From Oceanimonas marisflavi (lineage in GTDB: Bacteria; Pseudomonadota; Gammaproteobacteria; Enterobacterales; Aeromonadaceae): DNA of 64,000 bases. How positions within the stretch are numbered: position 1 is the first letter of the stretch; each line of letters begins with the position of its first letter. The notes beneath the pieces are model-generated. The model was not told where the DNA came from, made no database searches, and worked only from the letters and a program-made list of their open reading frames with translations. Of this stretch, positions 58,199 through 64,000 are shown piece after piece. The stretch covers positions 124,001 to 188,000 of the forward strand of contig NZ_QAGM01000002.1 in the NCBI RefSeq assembly GCF_003049725.1, given 5' to 3'. Made by a program: the position numbers and the translations under genes.

Positions 58199-60796
58199 TC
58201 AGATGGCCTGCTGAAAGATCACGGTCTCGGCCTTTTCCACGTAGCTGTCGAGCTCGTCGAAGTTCAGGTAACGATAGGTGTCGGCGGCGGTGGCGTTCAG
58301 CTCCTGGGCGTATTCCAAGTACTCGGCCACGGTCGGCAGCTTGCCGTGAATGGCGGCCACGGCGGCCAGCTCGGCCGACGCCAGATACACATTGGCGCCC
58401 TTGCCCAGACGGTTGGGGAAGTTACGGGTGGAGGTGGACACCACGGTCGTGTTGTCCCCTACCCGCGCCTGGTTACCCATACACAGGGAGCAGCCCGGGA
58501 TCTCGATGCGGGCACCGACCCGGCCAAAGATGCCGTAGTAGCCTTCATTGGTGAGCTGATCCTTGTCCATCTTGGTGGGCGGCGCCACCCACAGACGGGT
58601 GGGCAGCTGACCCTTGAAGCGGTCAAGCAGCTTGCCGGCGGCACGGAAGTGACCGATGTTGGTCATGCAGGAGCCGATAAACACCTCATCGATGTTCTCG
58701 CCGGTCACGTCGGACAGCAGACGGGCGTCGTCGGGATCGTTCGGGGCACACAGAATGGGCTCCTTGATCTCGCTCATGTCGATTTCCAGCACATGGGCGT
58801 ACTCGGCGTCGGCGTCGGCTTCCATCAGCTCGGGGTTGGCCAGCCACTCTTCCATGCCCTTGATGCGGCGCTCCAGGGTACGCTTGTCACCGTAACCCTC
58901 GGCGATCATCCACTTCAGCATCACGATGTTGGAGTTCAGGTACTCGATGATCGGCTCTTTGTCGAGCTTGATGGTACAACCGGCGGCAGAACGCTCGGCG
59001 GTGGCATCGGCCAGCTCAAACGCCTGCTCCACCTTCAGCTGGGGCAGACCTTCGATTTCCAGCACCCGGCCGGAGAATTCGTTGATCTTGCCTTCCTTGG
59101 CCACGGTCAGCAGGCCGTTCTGAATGCCGTAGTAAGGAATGGCGTGCACCAGATCCCGCAGAGTGATGCCGGGCTGCATTTCGCCCTTGAAGCGCACCAG
59201 CACGGATTCCGGCATGTCCAGCGGCATGACGCCGGTGGCGGCGGCAAACGCCACCAGACCGGAGCCCGCCGGGAAGGAAATACCGATGGGGAAACGGGTG
59301 TGGGAGTCACCGCCGGTGCCGACTGTGTCGGGCAGCAGCATGCGGTTCAGCCAGGAGTGGATCACGCCGTCGCCCGGACGCAGGGACACACCGCCCCGGT
59401 TCATGATGAAGTCGGGCAGGGTGTGATGGGTGGTCACGTCCACCGGCTTGGGGTAGGCGGCGGTGTGACAGAACGACTGCATGGTCAGATCGGCGGAGAA
59501 GCCCAGACAGGCCAGGTCTTTCAGCTCGTCCCGGGTCATGGGACCGGTGGTGTCCTGGGAGCCGACGGTGGTCATTCTGGGCTCGCAGTACTGACCTGGG
59601 CGCACGCCGGCCACACCGCAGGCCTTGCCCACCATCTTCTGGGCCAGGGTGTAGCCCTTGCCGGAGTCGGCCACCGGCGCCGGGCGCTTGAACACCTCGG
59701 ACGGGGCCAGGCCAAGGGACTCACGGGCCTTGTCGGTCAGGCCGCGGCCGATGATCAGCGGAATACGGCCGCCGGCGCGCACTTCGTCGAGCAGTACCTC
59801 GGTCTTCAGCTTGAAGGTGCTCAGCACCTCGTCGCTGCCGTGACGGCAGATTTTGCCCTCGTAGGGGTAGATGTCGATCACGTCACCGGTGTTCAGTTTG
59901 GTCACGTCGCACTCGATGGGCAGGGCGCCGGCGTCTTCCATGGTGTTGAAGAAGATGGGCGCAATCTTGCTGCCGATGCAGATGCCGCCGGCGCGCTTGT
60001 TGGGCACGAACGGAATGTCGTCGCCCATGTGCCAGAGCACGGAGTTGGTGGCGGACTTGCGGCTGGAGCCGGTGCCGACCACGTCGCCTACGTAGGCCAG
60101 CGGGTGACCTTTTTCCTTCAGGGCTTCGATGGCCTTGATGGGACCGATGGTGCCGTCTTCGTCGGGCTCAATGCCGGGACGGGCGTTCTTCAGCATGGCC
60201 TGGGCGTGCAGTGGAATATCCGGGCGGGACCAGGCGTCCTGGGCCGGCGACAGATCGTCGGTGTTGGTTTCGCCGGGCACCTTGAATACGGTCATGGTGA
60301 TTTTGTCGGCCAGCTTGGGGCGCTCCAGGAACCACTCGGCGTCGGCCCAGGACTGCATCACCTGTTTGGCAAACTCATTGCCGGCCCTGGCCTTTTCGTC
60401 CACGTCGTGAAAGGCGTCAAACATCAGCAGGGTATGGCTCAGGGCCTTGGCGGCGATGGGCGCCAGGGCATCCACCTCCAGCAGTTCGATCAGCGGGGCA
60501 ATGTTGTAGCCACCCTGCATGGTGCCCAGCAGCTCGGTGGCCTGCTCGGCAGAGACTACCGGCGAGCTGACTTCACCCTTGGCCACGGCGGCGAGGAAAC
60601 CGGCCTTCACATAGGCGGCTTCATCAACACCGGGGGGAATGCGGGTAGAAAGGAGTTCGTAGAGGAAGGCTTCTTCGCCGGCGGGCGGGTTCTTGAGTAA
60701 TTCAACCAGGGCGGCAACTTGCTCTGCATCGAGTGGCTTGGCAACCACTCCCTCTGCGGCACGTTCTTCGACGTGTTTACGATAGGCTTCAAGCAC
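58199..60796 (-). CDS. acnB: Aconitate hydratase B
   Basis: AcnB is the main TCA-cycle aconitase, interconverting citrate and isocitrate. The 865-residue protein has the N-terminal HEAT-like domain ([38 protein letters not shown]) special to AcnB. The 4Fe-4S cysteines are visible in [11 protein letters not shown] and [11 protein letters not shown]. Length matches E. coli AcnB. It lies between the plpD-like gene and the NCS2 permease, and near lpdA as in enterobacteria. Confidence 0.98.
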   Translation of the reverse strand: MLEAYRKHVEERAAEGVVAKPLDAEQVAALVELLKNPPAGEEAFLYELLSTRIPPGVDEAAYVKAGFLAAVAKGEVSSPVVSAEQATELLGTMQGGYNIAPLIELLEVDALAPIAAKALSHTLLMFDAFHDVDEKARAGNEFAKQVMQSWADAEWFLERPKLADKITMTVFKVPGETNTDDLSPAQDAWSRPDIPLHAQAMLKNARPGIEPDEDGTIGPIKAIEALKEKGHPLAYVGDVVGTGSSRKSATNSVLWHMGDDIPFVPNKRAGGICIGSKIAPIFFNTMEDAGALPIECDVTKLNTGDVIDIYPYEGKICRHGSDEVLSTFKLKTEVLLDEVRAGGRIPLIIGRGLTDKARESLGLAPSEVFKRPAPVADSGKGYTLAQKMVGKACGVAGVRPGQYCEPRMTTVGSQDTTGPMTRDELKDLACLGFSADLTMQSFCHTAAYPKPVDVTTHHTLPDFIMNRGGVSLRPGDGVIHSWLNRMLLPDTVGTGGDSHTRFPIGISFPAGSGLVAFAAATGVMPLDMPESVLVRFKGEMQPGITLRDLVHAIPYYGIQNGLLTVAKEGKINEFSGRVLEIEGLPQLKVEQAFELADATAERSAAGCTIKLDKEPIIEYLNSNIVMLKWMIAEGYGDKRTLERRIKGMEEWLANPELMEADADAEYAHVLEIDMSEIKEPILCAPNDPDDARLLSDVTGENIDEVFIGSCMTNIGHFRAAGKLLDRFKGQLPTRLWVAPPTKMDKDQLTNEGYYGIFGRVGARIEIPGCSLCMGNQARVGDNTTVVSTSTRNFPNRLGKGANVYLASAELAAVAAIHGKLPTVAEYLEYAQELNATAADTYRYLNFDELDSYVEKAETVIFQQAI

Positions 60797-61010
60797 GACT
60801 GTATCCTCTTATTATCATTCGCCACCGTGGGCGTAAATGTCCTTGTAGGGGGCTCTGCGCGTCGCTGAGACGCCGCGAAAGTATATAAGTTTTAACCCTG
60901 AATTAAAATCAGGCCCCCTTGCCCTTTGGTCTAATATTTGACTAACACCATGTTTTGAAAAGCATTTCCGTGCATATACCACAAAATTGACCACCAACAA
61001 GCCGTTAACA

Positions 61011-63251
61011 TCAGAAGCTGAACAGGTTGCCAAAATAGAGGTAAACACTGTTTTTATTCCCTTCCGCCTGACCAAACGCCAGATAGAGCGGGCCCCAGTT
61101 GGTGTCCACGCCAACGAAAATGCTGCCGGCGGTGAGCGACTGGTCCCAGCCCACTTCACTGCCGGCATTCCATACCCCGCCCCGCTCCAGCGAGCCGCCC
61201 AGATACACGGGTGAACGAAAGGCGCCGAAGTCGTTGTCAAACCAGCGATAGTGATACAGCAGGCCGGCCAGGCCACTGTAGCGGCCGCTGAGCTGCTCGC
61301 TCTGATAACCGGAAAGATTGAACAGTCCCCCCAGGCTGCGGGCAAACACCGGCAGTGACTGCTCGGCGGTAGAGCCGCCCAGCACCAGTTTGGTGATCAG
61401 GGTGTGGCGGCCTCCGCTCCAGGGCCGCAGCCAATCCAGCTCGTAGTCCAGGCCGTCCACGCTTTCATTGCTGCCCTGCCCGTCCAGCCGGTTTTGATAA
61501 TACCCGAGCGTCAGCTCTGCCGCCTCGCCGTGGGTGGGGAAAAACACGTTATCCAGGGTGTCGTGGCTGAAGCGCAGATAAGGGCCGATGGAGGTCACAT
61601 CCAGACTGCCGTCCAGGTTGCGGGCGTCTATGCTGCCGGTCAGCCCCTGCACCCCCAGGGCCAGCTCGCTCCAGGGGTTGAGGTTGTAACCCAGCTCGCT
61701 CTGCCCCCGCCAGGTGGCGTAGTCGAAATCCAGGGTGGTGAGCCTGCCAAACTGCTCAAAGCTCTCTTCCCCCGGCTCGACAAAAAAGGTGCGCCGGCGC
61801 TTGTCGTATTCGCCCCGGGCCTTCCAGAAAAAGTCATAGTCGGTGTCCAGGGGCGTGTAATACTCGGAGGCCAGCCGCTTGTTGCTGCCCAGGGTCACCT
61901 CCGCCAGCCACTCGCCCCCCAGTATATTGATATTGGTGCGACGAAACTGGGCGCCGATTTCAAAGTTGGTGCGGCTGGTGAAGTCGTCTTCCAGGGCAAA
62001 CTTGAGGTCCACAAAGCCCGGCCCCCAGCCCTTTTCCCGGGTGTGCACCGTGAGCACCTGTTCGTCGTCCTGCTCCTCAATGCGGTAACTGACCTGTTCA
62101 AAGGCATCCAGGGCATAGAGCCGGCGTACACCCCGCTCCAGCTCCTCGGTCTGATGAAACTGCCCGGGATTGAGCCCCAGCACATCCCGGATCACCGCCT
62201 CGCTCAGGCTGGCATTGCCTTCCACTTCCACCCGGTCGAGAAACACCGCATCGCTGCGCTGCAGCCGGGCCCGGCGGTCCAGCTTGCGGTGGCGGTAATC
62301 GGCGTAGTCCTGCTCGCTCAGGGCCAGCGCCTGCAGTTTGGGCAAAATCAGCCTGGCCGCCGCCTCACCGCGCTCAATGGCCTCGGGCATGCGGCCGAAA
62401 TCCCCTACCCCTATGCCGGCAATATTGGGGGCAAGCAGCACATCCTTATCGGTGAGCAGCGCCGTCTGCCGCTCGGTGCCGGCCCGGGTGAGGTAGTTGG
62501 TCAGCTGGGTCACCATGGCCAGGGCGCTGTCGAGCTGCTCTCTGGGCAGCATGGCATCGCCGATGTCCACGGCGATCACCACCTCGGCCCCCAGCTCTCT
62601 GGCCACGTCCACCGGCAGGTTGTTGACCACGCCGCCATCCGCCAGCAGCCTGCCATTCAGCGCCACCGGCTGCAGCACGCCCGGCACCGACATGGACGCC
62701 TGCATGGCGGTGGCCAGGTGGCCTTTTTTAAGCACCACCGGGGTCATGGTTTCCATGTCGGTGGCCACCGCCCGGTAGGGAATGGGCAGGTGATCGAAGT
62801 TTTTCAGGCGGGGAATGGTCAGGGTGCTGCGCCGAAGCAACGCGCCCAGCGCCTGGCCCTGAAAAAAGCCACCGGGCAGGCTGAGCTGCCACTTTTCATC
62901 TATGCCGATATCGGTGCGCAGCAGAAATTCGTCGTTCTGCCGCTTGCGCCGCAGCGACAGCTCGTCCCGCCCTACCTTGTCCTGATAACCCTGGTTCCAG
63001 TCCAGGGCCAGCAACTGCTGCTCCAGCTCACCGGCATCGAGCCCCAGGGCGTACATGCCCGCCACATAGGCGCCCATACTGGTGCCGGTGACAATATCCA
63101 CCGGAATGCGGTGCTGTTCCAGCACCCGAATCACCCCCACATGGGCAGCCCCCTTGGCCCCGCCACCGCTCAGCACCAGCGCCACGCGCGGGCGCTCGGC
63201 CAGCACCGGCAACGACAACAACAGGGTTAACAGTAGAATAAAAGCGCGCAT
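61011..63251 (-). CDS. PlpD-type patatin-like phospholipase with outer-membrane barrel (type Vd secretion)
   Basis: A 746-residue secreted protein combining a signal peptide (residues 1-18), a patatin phospholipase domain, a POTRA-like segment and a C-terminal outer-membrane barrel. Patatin residues are the oxyanion loop SGGGAKGAAH (28-37), nucleophile S58 in GTSMG and D205 in DGG. The POTRA-like region starts near residue 335 (FLDRVEVEGNASLSEAVIRDVLG). The barrel ends with the aromatic YLYFGNLFSF, a BamA-recognised signature. This matches the FplA/PlpD type Vd autotransporter layout. It is located between acnB and lpdA. Confidence 0.9.
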   Translation of the reverse strand: MRAFILLLTLLLSLPVLAERPRVALVLSGGGAKGAAHVGVIRVLEQHRIPVDIVTGTSMGAYVAGMYALGLDAGELEQQLLALDWNQGYQDKVGRDELSLRRKRQNDEFLLRTDIGIDEKWQLSLPGGFFQGQALGALLRRSTLTIPRLKNFDHLPIPYRAVATDMETMTPVVLKKGHLATAMQASMSVPGVLQPVALNGRLLADGGVVNNLPVDVARELGAEVVIAVDIGDAMLPREQLDSALAMVTQLTNYLTRAGTERQTALLTDKDVLLAPNIAGIGVGDFGRMPEAIERGEAAARLILPKLQALALSEQDYADYRHRKLDRRARLQRSDAVFLDRVEVEGNASLSEAVIRDVLGLNPGQFHQTEELERGVRRLYALDAFEQVSYRIEEQDDEQVLTVHTREKGWGPGFVDLKFALEDDFTSRTNFEIGAQFRRTNINILGGEWLAEVTLGSNKRLASEYYTPLDTDYDFFWKARGEYDKRRRTFFVEPGEESFEQFGRLTTLDFDYATWRGQSELGYNLNPWSELALGVQGLTGSIDARNLDGSLDVTSIGPYLRFSHDTLDNVFFPTHGEAAELTLGYYQNRLDGQGSNESVDGLDYELDWLRPWSGGRHTLITKLVLGGSTAEQSLPVFARSLGGLFNLSGYQSEQLSGRYSGLAGLLYHYRWFDNDFGAFRSPVYLGGSLERGGVWNAGSEVGWDQSLTAGSIFVGVDTNWGPLYLAFGQAEGNKNSVYLYFGNLFSF

Positions 63252-63296
63252 GGCGATTCAACGGCAACAGAGCAAATTATGTTCGCATTGTATGCC

Positions 63297-63355
63297 GGGG
63301 AATGGGGAATGGGGAATGGGGAAGTCCCTAATCCCAAGTCCCTACTCCCCAAAAC
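63297..63355. repeat. GGGAATGG low-complexity inverted repeat
   Basis: Several GGGGAAT units (63297-63321) are followed by GTCCCTAATCCCAAGTCCCTACTCCCC on the opposite sense. It lies between the patatin start and the lpdA terminator. It is the same low-complexity family as 57961-57991 and 24079-24111. Confidence 0.7.
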
Positions 63356-63361
63356 AAAAAA

Positions 63362-63383
63362 CGCCCGGCCAAAAGACCGGGCG
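63362..63383 (-). terminator. lpdA terminator
   Basis: CGCCCGG and CCGGGCG enclose loop CCAAAAGA; on the minus strand TTTTTTGTTTT follows. It lies 28 bp after the lpdA stop. Confidence 0.85.
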
Positions 63384-63410
63384 CAAATATTACCGACAGC
63401 AAGAAGACGT

Positions 63411-64000
63411 TTACTTCTTCTTCTTGGCCTTGGGGTTCGGCATGTCGGTGATGGAGCCTTCGAATACTTCGGCGGCCATGCCCACGGACTCGTGCAGAGT
63501 GGGGTGAGCGTGAATGGTCAGCGCGATGTCTTCGGCGTCGGCGCCCATTTCAATGGCCAGACCGATCTCGCCCAGCAGTTCGCCGGCGTTGGTACCTATG
63601 GTGGCGCCACCCAGAACACGGTGAGTGTCCTTGTCGAAGATCAGCTTGGTCATGCCGTAGGAAGAGTCAGAAGCAATGGCCCTGCCGGACGCCGCCCAGG
63701 GGAAAGAAGCCACTTCAAAGTTCAGGCCTTTTTCCTTGGCTTCCTTCTCGGTCACACCCACCCATGCCACTTCCGGCTCGGTGTAGGCGATGGACGGGAT
63801 CACTTTCGGGTCGAAGTAGTGCTTCATGCCGGCGATGACTTCGGCGGCCACGTGACCTTCATGCACACCCTTGTGCGCCAGCATGGGCTGACCCACGATG
63901 TCGCCGATGGCGTAGATGTGCGGCACATTGGTGCGCAGCTGTTTGTCGACGTTGATGAAACCACGCTCGTCCACGTTCACGCCGGCTTTCTCGGCGTCCA
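63411..64000 (-). CDS. lpdA: Dihydrolipoamide dehydrogenase, C-terminal part (cut by window edge)
   Basis: LpdA is the E3 flavoenzyme of pyruvate and 2-oxoglutarate dehydrogenase complexes. About 195 C-terminal residues are visible. They include the FAD-binding end VPHIYAIGDIVGQPMLAHKGVHEGHVAAEVIAG, the dimerisation domain VIPSIAYTEPEVAWVGVTEKEAKEKG, the active-site histidine pair region LTIHAHPTLHESVGMAAE and a lysine-rich tail. The frame stays open to the right edge, so the start lies outside. Location beside acnB is conserved. Confidence 0.97.
   Translation of the reverse strand, partial: DAEKAGVNVDERGFINVDKQLRTNVPHIYAIGDIVGQPMLAHKGVHEGHVAAEVIAGMKHYFDPKVIPSIAYTEPEVAWVGVTEKEAKEKGLNFEVASFPWAASGRAIASDSSYGMTKLIFDKDTHRVLGGATIGTNAGELLGEIGLAIEMGADAEDIALTIHAHPTLHESVGMAAEVFEGSITDMPNPKAKKKK

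Noticed and set aside
58169-60700. An 843-codon open frame antisense to acnB
   Set aside because: It is the mirror frame of a GC-rich, codon-biased gene, with glycine/histidine/valine-rich composition and no domain; acnB itself is unambiguous.

Overview
The window reads as a chromosome segment of a GC-rich, aerobic or facultative gammaproteobacterium. Blocks such as recA-pncC, mutS|rpoS-nlpD-yqaA-pcm-surE-truD-ispF-ispD-ftsB, eno-pyrG, mdh|argR and acnB/yacL follow the order seen in Aeromonadales, Alteromonadales and Enterobacterales. The complete leucine and valine catabolic divergon, the BCCT transporter and the protein sequences suggest a marine Aeromonadaceae relative (Oceanimonas/Oceanisphaera/Zobellella-like). 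The genus is inference, not a database result. I see no rRNA, tRNA, prophage, intact insertion sequence or CRISPR array.

Layout. (1) 1-1851: 5' part of recA with a near-perfect LexA box, pncC and a TSUP permease. (2) 1932-10289: an accessory catabolic locus. On the minus strand are a DUF3726-like protein and a 573-residue protein I do not recognise, followed by a LysR regulator. On the plus strand are an aldehyde dehydrogenase, an M19 dipeptidase-family hydrolase, a BCCT transporter and, after a strong internal terminator, a RidA protein. Two near-identical 19-bp operators (TGATAA-N7-TTATCA) lie in front of both arms and tie them to one regulator. The substrate is unknown. (3) 10456-22957: mutS facing the tightly overlapped rpoS-to-ftsB block, then eno and pyrG. 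(4) 23260-27564: tenA, etfA/etfB and a divergent ETF-ubiquinone oxidoreductase. (5) 27776-42583: branched-chain amino acid catabolism. The minus arm is thiolase, mmsA, acyl-CoA dehydrogenase, enoyl-CoA hydratase, HIBYL-CoA hydrolase, mmsB and an SDR (valine/isoleucine). The plus arm is liuA-liuB-liuC-liuD-liuE (leucine). Electrons from its acyl-CoA dehydrogenases would enter the quinone pool through region 4. (6) 43013-47522: mdh, artPIQM and argR with ARG-box-like sites. (7) 47627-52341: Dyp peroxidase and an FbpABC iron(III) importer with a Fur-like site. (8) 52593-64000: amtB-glnK behind a sigma-54 promoter and NtrC site, arfB, yacL, a fatty acid hydroxylase-family protein, an NCS2 purine permease, acnB, a PlpD-type patatin and the 3' part of lpdA.

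The most unusual non-coding signal is a family of modular intergenic elements at 31408-31653, 32890-33007, 33063-33298 and 42790-42903. Several stems differ in sequence between the two long copies but stay complementary, so structure rather than sequence appears to be conserved. Other intergenic gaps carry a 32-bp dispersed repeat, REP-like cruciforms, a 25-bp-arm palindrome and a nine-copy GGGACTC tandem array. Intergenic DNA in this genome therefore looks heavily colonised by small palindromic elements.
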